DNA of 45,703 nt from Desulfobacterales bacterium (GTDB lineage: Bacteria > Desulfobacterota > Desulfobacteria > Desulfobacterales > JAEINQ01): the NCBI GenBank assembly GCA_016342285.1, contig JAEINQ010000059.1, positions 1 through 45,703 on the forward strand, in the 5' to 3' direction. Each line of letters begins with the position of its first letter. Position 1 is the first letter of the stretch. Both the position numbers and the translations under genes were made by a program. Below, piece after piece: positions 8,349 through 16,359 of the stretch. Under the pieces are notes generated by a model, which was not told the origin of the DNA, did no database searches, and saw only the letters and a program-made list of their open reading frames with translations.

Positions 8349-8371
8349 ATCCAATCTCCCCTTCGGCACCA
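8349..8371 (+). other. tRNA-Leu 3'-end fragment, putative attachment site (att)
   Basis: The bases end in CTTCGGC-A-CCA: a 7-nt acceptor strand (8361-8367), discriminator A and encoded CCA. They are preceded by CTCCC (8356-8360), which would be the 3' side of the T stem, and ATCCAAT, matching five of seven positions of a TTCGAAT T loop. The partner of CTTCGGC is GCCGAAG, the usual start of bacterial tRNA-Leu. No D arm, anticodon arm or 5' acceptor strand precedes it, so this is a fragment. Such fragments are left at the distal end of elements that integrate into tRNA 3' ends. Orientation places the element to the left, with the intact tRNA and integrase beyond position 1. Confidence 0.6.
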
Positions 8372-8384
8372 CTTGAAAATCAAC

Positions 8385-8417
8385 GGCCGTATCCCACAAG
8401 GGGTGCGGCCTTTTTTT
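8385..8417 (+). terminator. Strong Rho-independent terminator
   Basis: An 11-bp stem (8385-8395 with 8400-8410, GGCCG…CGGCC outermost, with two or three G-T pairs) and a 4-nt loop are followed by seven T. It begins 13 nt after the tRNA-like CCA, as expected if it is the original terminator of the tRNA gene whose 3' end remains. Confidence 0.85.
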
Positions 8418-8535
8418 ATTTGTTATGAATCGATGATTTGTCAATTGTTTCCATCGTGATATAGTTTATCGTATTGCCAAACACATTTGATGGAAGCAGA
8501 CCGTTTCTTGACAGCAAGGAAAGGAGGCCAAACCG

Positions 8536-8907
8536 ATGCAGTGGGTTCTCTACGGAATGAGCGGGTTCTGGATTGTCCTGGGGTGCTGTGCCATTCTTTA
8601 CACCACGGAAACCCGAAGTGTATACCGGCATATCGCACAGACGCCCGGACGGAAGATCATGGCCGTACTGGTTTTTGTTCTCGGGCTTTTGCTCGTCTGG
8701 GCGGGATCGGCAAGCCACTATCCTTGGTTTATCCGGTTGTTGGGGCTGATGGCAATCGCCAAGGGCGGGGTTATTTTTGTCAACCCCGGTCAATTCTGGG
8801 ACCGGATCTCCACCTGGTGTATCGAAGAACTTTCGGACCAGGCCTACCGTTTTTCAGGGATCGTCAACCTGGTCCTTGGGACGGCTGTGCTGTCCTGGGT
8901 CATATGA
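8536..8907 (+). CDS. Small inner-membrane protein, paralogue of 4774-5145
   Basis: 123 aa with four predicted membrane segments, starting at ATG after a clear AAGGAGG Shine-Dalgarno. It has the same length and motif order as the minus-strand protein at 4774-5145: ILYTTET after helix 1, GSASHYPWFIRLLGLMAI in helix 3 and VLGTAVLSW in helix 4. Codon use is GC-rich here and AT-richer in the other copy, so the two have different histories rather than a recent duplication. The function is unknown. It is the first gene after the putative island boundary and probably shares a transcript with the zinc-ribbon gene that follows after about 40 nt. Confidence 0.8.
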   Translation: MQWVLYGMSGFWIVLGCCAILYTTETRSVYRHIAQTPGRKIMAVLVFVLGLLLVWAGSASHYPWFIRLLGLMAIAKGGVIFVNPGQFWDRISTWCIEELSDQAYRFSGIVNLVLGTAVLSWVI

Positions 8908-8949
8908 ACCGGAGAAATGGAATCGCGGGGAAGCAAAGGGGATAATGCC

Positions 8950-9138
8950 ATGCCCACGGTCGAATACCAATGCCCGCAATGCGATCACCGGTTTTCTCGG
9001 GTGGCATTGAGAGGCGAAGCGGAGCCCCCGGCCAAGTGTCCCAACTGCGGGGCGGTCGATGTGACGGCATTCCGGGGGGCGAGCAGCCTGTTTGACGGAA
9101 TCGCCAACTTCAGTGACCTGGCAAAAGATACCAACTGA
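8950..9138 (+). CDS. FmdB-type zinc-ribbon small protein
   Basis: 62 aa from ATG 8950 with an AAGGGG SD; a longer frame from 8917 has no better site. The start MPTVEYQCPQCDHRFSRVAL and the later CPNCG give a C-x2-C … C-x2-C zinc ribbon like that of FmdB regulatory-type proteins. Such proteins are short and often annotated as putative transcriptional regulators, with little direct evidence. The tail after residue 45 is poorly conserved. Probably co-transcribed with the upstream membrane protein. Confidence 0.8.
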   Translation: MPTVEYQCPQCDHRFSRVALRGEAEPPAKCPNCGAVDVTAFRGASSLFDGIANFSDLAKDTN

Positions 9139-9308
9139 GCCCGATGACCGTGCGGCAGGTCTGTCGCCAGGGACAACATTGCCGGTCGTCGCAACCACTG
9201 GATGGAAAGGCAGCCGAATGCATCCGGAATTTCCCAACGGCAAAAGGGACGGCGCCTTGGAAAAACCGGCGAATGGCCACATGAAGGAGGCTGCCCCCGA
9301 CGGGGCGG

Positions 9309-9686
9309 TTAATCTCTCGGCAAGACCGTGCCTTCGGGGAGTATATCGAAATCTTCGCCGTTGATATTAATGACGCGTTCGGTCGTTAGGCTCTGGGGAT
9401 TGAGATTTTCGATGATGACCTCGGTGTCCCATTCTGAACTGCGAATTCGTAGGGTGGCATCGCTGATGCCGATGCCCTTGTCCGGAAAGGCATCAATGAG
9501 GCTTTCAAAGGGCCCGGCCATGCCGAATTCGTCGTCCCACCAGTACCATCCTCGGTATTTGTAAATGAAATCGGAACCGGCCCCGAGTCCGCCGCTGTCC
9601 CACCCCTGAATGTAAACGGCGTCTCCTTCTTCGCGGATCAGGTCTGTCAGAATTTCGATACAGGCTTCGCGATCCAGTTCGCCCAT
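9309..9686 (-). CDS. Conserved-looking hypothetical protein, 125 aa
   Basis: An acidic cytoplasmic protein without signal peptide or membrane segments. It has a strong GGAGGAGGG SD just before the ATG. The middle is rich in aromatic residues (FIYKYRGWYWWDDEFGMAGPF) and followed by a SLIDAFPDKG helix, then strands. I do not recognise a named family. The good ribosome site, GC-rich third positions and lack of a competing frame support it as real. It is convergent with the FmdB gene and stands alone. Confidence 0.65.
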   Translation of the reverse strand: MGELDREACIEILTDLIREEGDAVYIQGWDSGGLGAGSDFIYKYRGWYWWDDEFGMAGPFESLIDAFPDKGIGISDATLRIRSSEWDTEVIIENLNPQSLTTERVININGEDFDILPEGTVLPRD

Positions 9687-10065
9687 TTTCCCTCCTCCGT
9701 GAAATGTGTCGGTGGGATGACTTGCTCGTACGAAATCAATTCTGTCGTCAGGATATAAGCCTATGATTTGAAAATATCGCTTATTTTTACATCAATGACC
9801 ATGTTTTTTCAAGTGACCGTCGAAACGGGCCGTTTGCAGGCGCAGGCAAGAAACGTTGCCCCCAATGCCCATGGCGGTGAAAGCCGTTCATCCAATGACG
9901 CGAACCGTCTGCCCCAGGGGCAGGGGTCGATATTCTTGAAAGCGCCTGTGGATTTAAAGGCGGGACGTACCGTTCGTATTCTTCCTCCGGTTTGGATGGT
10001 GACGGCACGGGGCTTGTCGGACAGTTTAACTTCTTGAATACCTTAATTTTATAGACAATTTATAA

Positions 10066-10094
10066 TTGACACGCCAAGGCTGATTCAATATACT
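10066..10094 (+). promoter_or_regulatory. Near-consensus sigma70 promoter
   Basis: TTGACA (10066-10071), a 17-nt spacer and TATACT (10089-10094): a full -35 match, five of six at -10 and optimal spacing. The next credible start codon is nearly 600 nt downstream, so it makes either a non-coding RNA or a long leader for the operon starting at 10686. Confidence 0.7.
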
Positions 10095-10340
10095 CACCAC
10101 CGACCGTAAGGCATCCGCACGGATAAAACCCACCACACCGGGCGGGGCCCCGGTTCAAGCCGACTTGATGGCATTCAACCGTGACCCAAAACAGATATTC
10201 AACCCGAATCATTCATTTTCACCGAAAGACGTGCCTGTGGCCTCTATCCGTGGCGTTATTCGGGGATCGCGGTAAAGCGCTAAGGCATTTTCCCTGTAAT
10301 GTGGTTTAGCTTTGACAGCATCGTAAAAAATCCATTTCTC

Positions 10341-10421
10341 ACCATGAAGGACATGAAGATCATCAAGGCGTATGATAATATATAACAATTTAAGCTACAT
10401 GTACTTCATGCTCTTCATGGT
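10341..10421. repeat. Imperfect inverted repeat of ATGAAG units
   Basis: ACCATGAAGGACATGAAG (10341-10358) faces CTTCATGCTCTTCATGGT (10404-10421); 16 of 18 positions are complementary, around an AT-rich 45-nt centre. It looks like a small non-autonomous or REP-like element. The beginning of the window (15-26) contains a similar CTCTTCATG string. Confidence 0.6.
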
Positions 10422-10516
10422 AAATTAAAAAATTGGCATGTCGGTGACTTTTTACGAGAGCATCAACTTTAACGGACACCCTGCTAAGAGCCATTGTTCA
10501 GAAAGCGAGGTGTTCA

Positions 10517-10627
10517 ATGAGCGAGAAACGAAAACGTCCAAATTTCACGAACGAGTTCAAACAATACGCCGTCAAGTTGGTCGTTGAGCAGCGATATAGC
10601 TGCCCGGAGGTCGGCAGGCGACTTTGA
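10517..10627 (+). pseudogene. IS3-family transposase orfA, 5' fragment
   Basis: ATG 10517 opens a 36-codon frame starting MSEKRKRPNFTNEFKQYAV and going on to LVVEQRYSCPEVGRRL before TGA. This is the start of the helix-turn-helix of IS3-group OrfA (K-x-[FY]-[ST]-x-E-F-K-x-x-A-V … A-x-x-L), normally about 90-100 aa. The rest of OrfA and all of OrfB (DDE domain) are absent; the frame breaks directly into the upstream region of the VWA gene. The element therefore inserted and was later deleted down to its left end. Confidence 0.8.
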
Positions 10628-10685
10628 CCTGCCCCGGGACACTGGGTGCGGGCGTTTTCAGCGATTTAACAATGGAGGGAACACG

Positions 10686-13004
10686 ATGGCCAACCTGCGG
10701 AATCTGTCCCGAACGCTTCTTGTCGGTGCACTGCTTCTCATCCACACAACAGCAGCTGCGGCTCCGCCCGATTTTAATGCCGACCGCCGGGTCAACGTCA
10801 AGTGCCCCAGCACCATCGACAGGGATTTCGAGGGCCAGTTTGAGGTGGATGGCTTCATGTCGACCCTCAAGCGGCTCTACAGTGAACTGGACAAAAACCT
10901 GAAACTGGCTGTCAAGGAACAGGGCGTGGACGGCTATGCTTTCAGCGCTGATCCCAACGACGGTATTTTTTTCATCAGCCACGCCAGGGCCTCCTTTCCT
11001 GCCGGCACGCTGCCTACCCTTAATCCCCAGGCCGACATCGGTTTCAGGGAAGTATTTTACGTGACCGACATCGATTGGGATCGTCAGCAGATTCAGGTGG
11101 TGCGTCAGCAGGACCGCAAGGCCTTTACCGTTTCCCTGCCCGATTTTGAAAAGGGGTTTCTCTGGTACAATGCGATTTTGGACAAACTGCGCGCCTATAT
11201 CCCGGTATACGGATTTTTGAGTCTGCCAGGGGATGCCAGTGGTTTTCCCACCATCTGGAATAGCTGGGAAGGGCACAAATCAGACACTGCCACGCCGCCG
11301 GAAAGCCTGGTAGACTATGATTTTTACAAGATTCTCGATTACCGCAACGGCTATTACCTTCTGGGAAAAGACGTCAACGAACTCGATTACCGGGACAACA
11401 TCGAAGATTTCGGCATCATCGGGTGGGTCGAGGGAAAATACATCACCCTCTGGCGCTCACGGCTATACTATCACCCCATGGCACGGGCGGCTTTTTTTAA
11501 CGATGCCGAAAAACAGGTGCCGGCTGCCGAAACCGAGGAGATCAACCGGTTTTATGTGGACCATGTCTACCTCAAGGAGCGACTCTTTAGCGACATCGTC
11601 GAACGCATCGACCAGGGGAGCCTGCATCAGTTCTACTCTCAGTTCGGATTCCCCCAGCTTCAGCATCCGCAGTTCGTGTCCGGCGGCTCCAGCGCCAAGG
11701 TCTTCGTTCCGGGCGCGTTCACCCCGCGGCTTATGCGCCTGTTGAGCAGCGCCATCAAGCGAAACCTCAACACCTTCTTCCTCATTGACGCCTCGCAGAG
11801 CATGCGCCCCTTTGCCGATTACATCCAGACCTTCAACAAGAGTGTTCGGGAGATGCGTGACAGCGGCATCGGGCTAAGGACCAATCGGGTCTATGCCTAT
11901 TGGGACTCGGCCCAGAGCACGACCGACCCGGCGGTAGCGCCCAATTTTATGCGGATCAAGCGACCCGAATCGCTCACTTTTGGTCACGAGACCGGTGATC
12001 GCAACTACCGCGAACCGATGATCCGTGCCCTGAACCGGACCCTGGACGAAATCGCCAGGCTCCAGGAAGAAGGCGTGATACTGCCCTTGCATGAGAAATT
12101 GCTTTTTGTCATCACCGACGCCGGGGCCAATGATGCGACGGACGAGGGGCTCAAGCGGGTCGTTGCCAAGGCCAGCGCACTGAATCTCAACGTCTATTTC
12201 GTCTATCCGAGCCAGCACGGCGTCAGCGGATCGACCAAAGGCCTGATGGATTCGCCCCAGGAGGCCTACCTGGATCTGGAGAACCTCATCTCCCGGTTCG
12301 AAGCGCAAAACCCGGGACCCGATGGGCGGATTTTTCGCAAGTTCATGTTCGAGGCCCGCATCCTCGATTCAGCCCAGACGCGCCAGGCGGATTTCCAAAA
12401 ACAACAGCGGCAGCTCCTTAACGGTATCCGCACCTATCTGGACCATGTTTTTAAAGGCGGTGCACCCGAGACCCTGCCCAAGGATGTGGTGCTGTACTTC
12501 AGCGATACCAAGCTGCTCAGCCAGATGCGCAAATGGAGCGATCGCAAGATCCAGGTGCTCAACCACATCGTCAAGTTTATCTCCGACGTCGACAACCCCG
12601 CCATCTGGCAGGAGCGCATTGCCATTCCGGCCAAACCGGTGGAGGCCTTCATACGGGCCATTCGGACCCAGGACGACATCTCCCTGGCCGACCTGAAGAA
12701 ACTGGTCATCATCAATTCCCTGGTCAGTGTGGATGAAATCGACAAATGCCGCGCCCTTTACGATCACATCAAGCCGCTCATCGAGAAACGAACCTCGCGG
12801 TCCGCTGATGACATTTTCTATCGGGCGTTGACCAATCGGGACCCGGGTACGGATACGCAGTGGAACCGGGTTCTGGTGGATGACAAGGATTTGCTGGGCG
12901 AATACCTGGCCAATCGGGGGTTTCACCTCAATTCCTTTAACCAGGCGGTCCAGCGTAAGTTTATGTACCTGAAGGTGGGTGAACTCTACTCGACCGGGCC
13001 CTAA
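10686..13004 (+). CDS. Exported von Willebrand factor A (VWA) domain protein
   Basis: 772 aa from ATG 10686, chosen because of the GGAGGG SD and because it gives a clean signal peptide (RTLLVGALLLIHTTAAAA, cleavage near residue 25). The product is thus periplasmic or surface. Residues about 360-530 form a VWA domain: FFLIDASQSM carries the D-x-S-x-S metal site (Asp 368), and LLFVITDAGAND supplies the later Asp (478). VWA domains bind protein ligands through a metal ion. The N-terminal 350 residues contain an SH3-like strand region (VFYVTDIDWDRQQIQVV) and the C-terminal 230 are helical; neither is a family I recognise. It is the first gene of an apparent eight-gene operon with an ABC unit. The IS fragment sits right upstream. 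Confidence 0.85.
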   Translation: MANLRNLSRTLLVGALLLIHTTAAAAPPDFNADRRVNVKCPSTIDRDFEGQFEVDGFMSTLKRLYSELDKNLKLAVKEQGVDGYAFSADPNDGIFFISHARASFPAGTLPTLNPQADIGFREVFYVTDIDWDRQQIQVVRQQDRKAFTVSLPDFEKGFLWYNAILDKLRAYIPVYGFLSLPGDASGFPTIWNSWEGHKSDTATPPESLVDYDFYKILDYRNGYYLLGKDVNELDYRDNIEDFGIIGWVEGKYITLWRSRLYYHPMARAAFFNDAEKQVPAAETEEINRFYVDHVYLKERLFSDIVERIDQGSLHQFYSQFGFPQLQHPQFVSGGSSAKVFVPGAFTPRLMRLLSSAIKRNLNTFFLIDASQSMRPFADYIQTFNKSVREMRDSGIGLRTNRVYAYWDSAQSTTDPAVAPNFMRIKRPESLTFGHETGDRNYREPMIRALNRTLDEIARLQEEGVILPLHEKLLFVITDAGANDATDEGLKRVVAKASALNLNVYFVYPSQHGVSGSTKGLMDSPQEAYLDLENLISRFEAQNPGPDGRIFRKFMFEARILDSAQTRQADFQKQQRQLLNGIRTYLDHVFKGGAPETLPKDVVLYFSDTKLLSQMRKWSDRKIQVLNHIVKFISDVDNPAIWQERIAIPAKPVEAFIRAIRTQDDISLADLKKLVIINSLVSVDEIDKCRALYDHIKPLIEKRTSRSADDIFYRALTNRDPGTDTQWNRVLVDDKDLLGEYLANRGFHLNSFNQAVQRKFMYLKVGELYSTGP

Positions 13005-13104
13005 TAAGGGCGATCCAGACACGGTGATCGCACCCCCGTGAATCGCCACCTCGAGATGGCCACTGACGCAAAGAAAGGCGCTTTGCGCGTCGACACCGCA
13101 CAAC

Positions 13105-14013
13105 ATGACAGGGGATACCGTGAAAACAAGACCATTGATTCGGTTCTGGACCCTTTGGCTGTTCTGCTTTGTTGCCTCCGTCGGTAACGCTTGGGGCGGG
13201 ACCCTGTTCCAAGGACGGCAGATCCACCTGAGCAATGACGACGGCGCCATTTTCAGTATCGGAGTGACCGGTACCACAGCCGGGTATAATTTCTTCGCCC
13301 TGGTGGAAAACACCCGCCAGGAATCGGTCTCACTGGGTGATATGGGCTACTGGGAGAAAATCCCCGACCCACCCTCTTTTCTTCGCAATTACGATCTGCA
13401 ACTGACGGTACGCAACAACGCCCGGGGTCGGTTTCTCATCGAATTCACCTATGACAAGGACCGTCGGGATATCGACTACCGGATCAAGAACGGGGAGATC
13501 GAGGTCGCGCTCGATGCCGGCGCCTATTATCCCACCCTGATCATCAACTCCACCACGCCGACGCCCCAGCCTGAAGACGCCGCGGTTGAGTCGGGCCCTG
13601 CGGTCGCCAAACACTTGAAACGATATATCCTATACGATTTTGACAGCTTCGATGCGGACTTGCGGCGCTACTACGGCAAAATCAAGCAGTTGATGAAGAA
13701 CAGGGACTACACCCATTACTTCTATTATTTTGAGGCCGCCAACTATGACGATTATTACTTCAGGACCTACACGCGTCCCGGGCAGCTCGATACGGACAAA
13801 ATGGGCCTATCCCTGGAGGATGGCACCCTGGCCTATTACCAGAAAGTCTTGGACAACCTTAAAAACCGACTCGGCGCGGATTTTGCCGACCAGATCATCA
13901 TCGTCTGCCGGTTCGGGGGGGATTATGCCAAGGACCTGAAGAAATACGCCGCTGACATCGGGTTGGGCCAGGACATGGTTATTACCTTCTGGACCTACGA
14001 CGAGATTCGGTGA
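13105..14013 (+). CDS. Exported protein, possible degenerate VWA-like fold
   Basis: 302 aa from ATG 13105; GTG 13120 is an equally good start with GGGGA upstream and gives a cleaner signal peptide (RFWTLWLFCFVASVGNAWGG). The mature N-terminal half is strand-rich. From about residue 170 the order strand (RYILYDFDSFDADL), helix, strand (THYFYYFEAANYDDYYF), helix, strand (QIIIVCRFGG), helix, strand (MVITFWTYDE) resembles a VWA domain whose metal motif is lost (D-F-D-S-F instead of D-x-S-x-S). This is inference from layout only. It lies 100 nt after the VWA gene and 22 nt before the permease-like gene and is probably in the same transcript. Confidence 0.75.
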   Translation: MTGDTVKTRPLIRFWTLWLFCFVASVGNAWGGTLFQGRQIHLSNDDGAIFSIGVTGTTAGYNFFALVENTRQESVSLGDMGYWEKIPDPPSFLRNYDLQLTVRNNARGRFLIEFTYDKDRRDIDYRIKNGEIEVALDAGAYYPTLIINSTTPTPQPEDAAVESGPAVAKHLKRYILYDFDSFDADLRRYYGKIKQLMKNRDYTHYFYYFEAANYDDYYFRTYTRPGQLDTDKMGLSLEDGTLAYYQKVLDNLKNRLGADFADQIIIVCRFGGDYAKDLKKYAADIGLGQDMVITFWTYDEIR

Positions 14014-14035
14014 TGGACCTGACGGACCGGGGACA

Positions 14036-15553
14036 ATGGAAAGCCAGACACGCCGCATGCCCGTATGGTTTTGCCGGGATGGTGGCGGCGGACAGGTGGC
14101 GCGGCCGATGGTGAAGGGGCTGAGACCATTTTTGAAATTGACGGCGGTCTGCCTGAAAATGCTCTTCAGGAAGTCGACCCGGAAGCGGTTTGTCTGCCTG
14201 GTGTTGAGCTTTTTATTCATGGTGGGGCTCAATACCTTTTTTTTCTTACAGCGGCACCACGAGGTGGAAATCGAAAAGAGGGGCCTTCTCGACGAAAAAG
14301 CCTTCAAGGTCTTTTTCCTGCGCGCCCGAACCCGACATGACGTTTACCGCCTGGTGCACCGCAGTGGCCGGGAGTTGGCCCAATTGGGGGGCGCTATTGT
14401 CGAAAACGCTTTTATTTACCAGAACAACCTGTTCATGCACTTCAATTCCGGCCACGTTCCCCGCCACCAAGCCGAGGCCATGGTGCTGATGGAGGCACTG
14501 TTCGGGGCCGGTGGGTTTTCCCAATCTCTTTTTGAAAAGACCCAAGGGGCTCCATACCTGGGACGGATTCGAAATGCCTACCTGGACCACAACGGCGCGG
14601 AGCTGGCACCGAAGATCGTTCAGGAGCGACACGATGAGATCAAACGGGACCTCTACGACTTGGCCGACATGATTCGGGGTTCCCTGACGGGGCGTCGCAT
14701 GACTGTTTACAATGATTCGGTCCGGGTGGTCGTGGAAACCCTGAGCCGGGTCCGGCCGGTGATGGCTGCGTCCCCGAATCCCTACCTGAGCCGGGTGGAA
14801 GCGGTTATTCCCGCCAATCTGATTTACATCTTCAGCCACCTCCAGGACGATGTCACCACCGACATCGAAGACCTTGCCCAGGCGATTCGTGTGGCGGACG
14901 GGGGCATCGAAACCTTTAAAGAATTCCTGGAGATGCCCGAATCGACCGCCGGCGCCGTGCTTTACGCCGATATCAATGCCTATCCGCGCTATATTCCGGT
15001 CTTTGTTCCGAAGCTGCTCACCGAGGCATGGCACCCGATGATGTATTACAACCTGCGACTGAACCAAGGCTTTATGGCCTTTGTCGAGGCCCGGCACTTC
15101 AAGGGGAATTTGCTTTTTTCCTACGAAAAAACCCAGATTCTGCAAAGCCGAACGCAGCGAATCAATTCTGATCTGCGATCGAATCAGATCAATTTCTACT
15201 TCACCGATCTGACCATGGGAATTGCCTTTCCCTTCATGATTTCGCTCTTCGCCTTTATTCATCTGAAAACGGAACTTGCGTTTTTGTTGATGTTCAAAAA
15301 CCGGATTCGCTTGCTGCTAATGATCTTCTGGATGTTGCCGATGGCTCTGGTACTCGCGGCCAAAGGGGCTTTGACGGCCGGCTACATGATCCATGCCCAG
15401 ACGACCGGGGTTGCCATGGAAGGCATTATCGTGCTGCCACTGCTGCTTTCATTCGCTGTGGCCGCAATCATTTTCTACCCTGTCAACCGCTGGTGTTTTT
15501 CCAGTTTCACCGGCGACAACCTGTGCCTGTATGAACTGCACAAAGGAAGATAA
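14036..15553 (+). CDS. Membrane protein with 1+3 helix (FtsX/MacB-like) topology, ABC partner
   Basis: 505 aa from ATG 14036; a later ATG at 14108 is possible and the SD is weak for both. One helix lies at about 51-70 (FVCLVLSFLFMVGLNTFFFL), then an extracytoplasmic domain of about 320 residues, then three helices near 390-412, 428-452 and 463-485 (the last GIIVLPLLLSFAVAAIIFY). One helix, a large periplasmic domain and three helices is the arrangement of type VII ABC permeases (LolC/E, MacB, FtsX), which transmit force across the membrane rather than carry solutes. The sequence itself is not obviously related to those. The coding region of the ATPase begins inside or right after its end, which ties the two together. 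Confidence 0.8.
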   Translation: MESQTRRMPVWFCRDGGGGQVARPMVKGLRPFLKLTAVCLKMLFRKSTRKRFVCLVLSFLFMVGLNTFFFLQRHHEVEIEKRGLLDEKAFKVFFLRARTRHDVYRLVHRSGRELAQLGGAIVENAFIYQNNLFMHFNSGHVPRHQAEAMVLMEALFGAGGFSQSLFEKTQGAPYLGRIRNAYLDHNGAELAPKIVQERHDEIKRDLYDLADMIRGSLTGRRMTVYNDSVRVVVETLSRVRPVMAASPNPYLSRVEAVIPANLIYIFSHLQDDVTTDIEDLAQAIRVADGGIETFKEFLEMPESTAGAVLYADINAYPRYIPVFVPKLLTEAWHPMMYYNLRLNQGFMAFVEARHFKGNLLFSYEKTQILQSRTQRINSDLRSNQINFYFTDLTMGIAFPFMISLFAFIHLKTELAFLLMFKNRIRLLLMIFWMLPMALVLAAKGALTAGYMIHAQTTGVAMEGIIVLPLLLSFAVAAIIFYPVNRWCFSSFTGDNLCLYELHKGR

Positions 15554-16328
15554 ATTGCCCGCGAACGGATTTTCGGTCTCCTTTCCGCTGGTTTTGCGCT
15601 GTGAAGGAGACATTGCGCTGACCTTTGCGTCGGCCCGCGGGGCGAGCCTTGCCTTTGACCCGGGACTCTATTTCCTTTGTGGCGACAACGGGTCCGGTAA
15701 GACCAGCTTCCTGAATATGCTGGCCCTGATCGCCGGACAGGTCGGAAAAATGGCCGGCGGTTGTCCGGGTGGCATTCGATACAATGGCGAAGCATATGGC
15801 GGCAGTCGGTTTGACTGCTTTCGGGCGGCGGATATTCGAGAAAAATACTTTTGTATCTTTCCTCAGAAGGCTTTTTTTCTGCCGGTCTCCAGCCGGGACA
15901 ACTATCTGATTCTAAATGGTACGGACCGTGCGAAGGCCGATGAATTCTCGGATGGGGAGAATCCGGATCTTCTCTCCGGTGGCCAGCAGCAGAAGATTCT
16001 CATGGATATTGTGCTGGACGAGAAAAAGCCGGTGTGGTTTCTCGACGAACCCCTGGCCAATCTTGATGCCCGCCGTCGGGTCTACTTCTGGCAGATCCTT
16101 CACCGGGCCTGCATGGGGCAGGACCGGACCCTGTTCTACATCGACCACTGGATGGGACCTGAAATTAAGCGGCATCCACGGTTCACCCATCACGATACCC
16201 TGCATGTGGCCGTTGAGAAAGGCCTGGCGGGCCAGCGTGACGACCACAACGGCAAGACCATCGATATTTTTCACAACCCCGATCCGGCAGCGTTCTTTCT
16301 GGATCAGGCGCGGAAGGCGCCCTCCTGA
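15531..16328 (+). CDS. ABC transporter ATPase
   Basis: 265 aa if started at ATG 15531, which overlaps the membrane gene; TTG 15555, one base after the membrane gene's stop and preceded by AAAGGAAG, is a strong alternative (257 aa). It has the complete ABC set: Walker A GDNGSGKTS, Q-loop in FPQKAFFLP, signature LLSGGQQQK, Walker B VWFLDEP, D-loop LANLD and an H-loop His in FYIDHW. The P-loop lies close to the N-terminus, with a short first sheet. The last 60 residues (HHDTLHVAVEKGLAG…) are not typical. It should energise the preceding membrane protein. No other ABC half is nearby, so a homodimer is likely. Confidence 0.9.
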   Translation: MNCTKEDKLPANGFSVSFPLVLRCEGDIALTFASARGASLAFDPGLYFLCGDNGSGKTSFLNMLALIAGQVGKMAGGCPGGIRYNGEAYGGSRFDCFRAADIREKYFCIFPQKAFFLPVSSRDNYLILNGTDRAKADEFSDGENPDLLSGGQQQKILMDIVLDEKKPVWFLDEPLANLDARRRVYFWQILHRACMGQDRTLFYIDHWMGPEIKRHPRFTHHDTLHVAVEKGLAGQRDDHNGKTIDIFHNPDPAAFFLDQARKAPS

Positions 16329-16359
16329 CGAAACGAAATGTGTACGGAGCGAGAGGAAA

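Larger units (their letters stand above)
7761..8384 (+). other. Gene-free stretch at the putative island end
   Basis: No convincing coding frame is visible on either strand: the open frames here lack SD sites and have low-complexity composition. The stretch holds an 8-bp inverted pair GGACGGGA/TCCCGTCC around 7942-7992, repeated GGTTGC motifs near 8263-8280 with an inverted partner at 8297-8304, and at its end the tRNA-like fragment listed separately. This fits the non-coding end of an integrated element, where recombinase arm sites are usually found. Confidence 0.5.
9687..10516. other. Gene-poor intergenic region with promoter and repeats
   Basis: No convincing gene: opposite-strand frames around 9768-10037 lack SD sites and have no recognisable content. 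It holds a near-perfect sigma70 promoter at 10066-10094, a GC-rich stretch after it with possible hairpins (10100-10190), an inverted ATGAAG-type repeat at 10341-10421, and a GGACACC-containing segment just before the IS3 orfA remnant that may be that element's left end. Confidence 0.5.

Noticed and set aside
8349..8371. A complete tRNA gene
   Set aside because: Only the 3' third is recognisable; no anticodon arm, D arm or 5' acceptor strand lies upstream.
8013..8459. Small ORFs on both strands near the tRNA fragment
   Set aside because: They cross the terminator or the tRNA-like sequence and are low in complexity.
9768..10037. Small plus-strand ORF in the intergenic region
   Set aside because: No SD, overlaps an equally poor minus-strand frame and has no recognisable content.
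14246..15262. 338-codon minus-strand frame over the membrane protein gene
   Set aside because: No SD, no domain, and the plus-strand gene explains the region.
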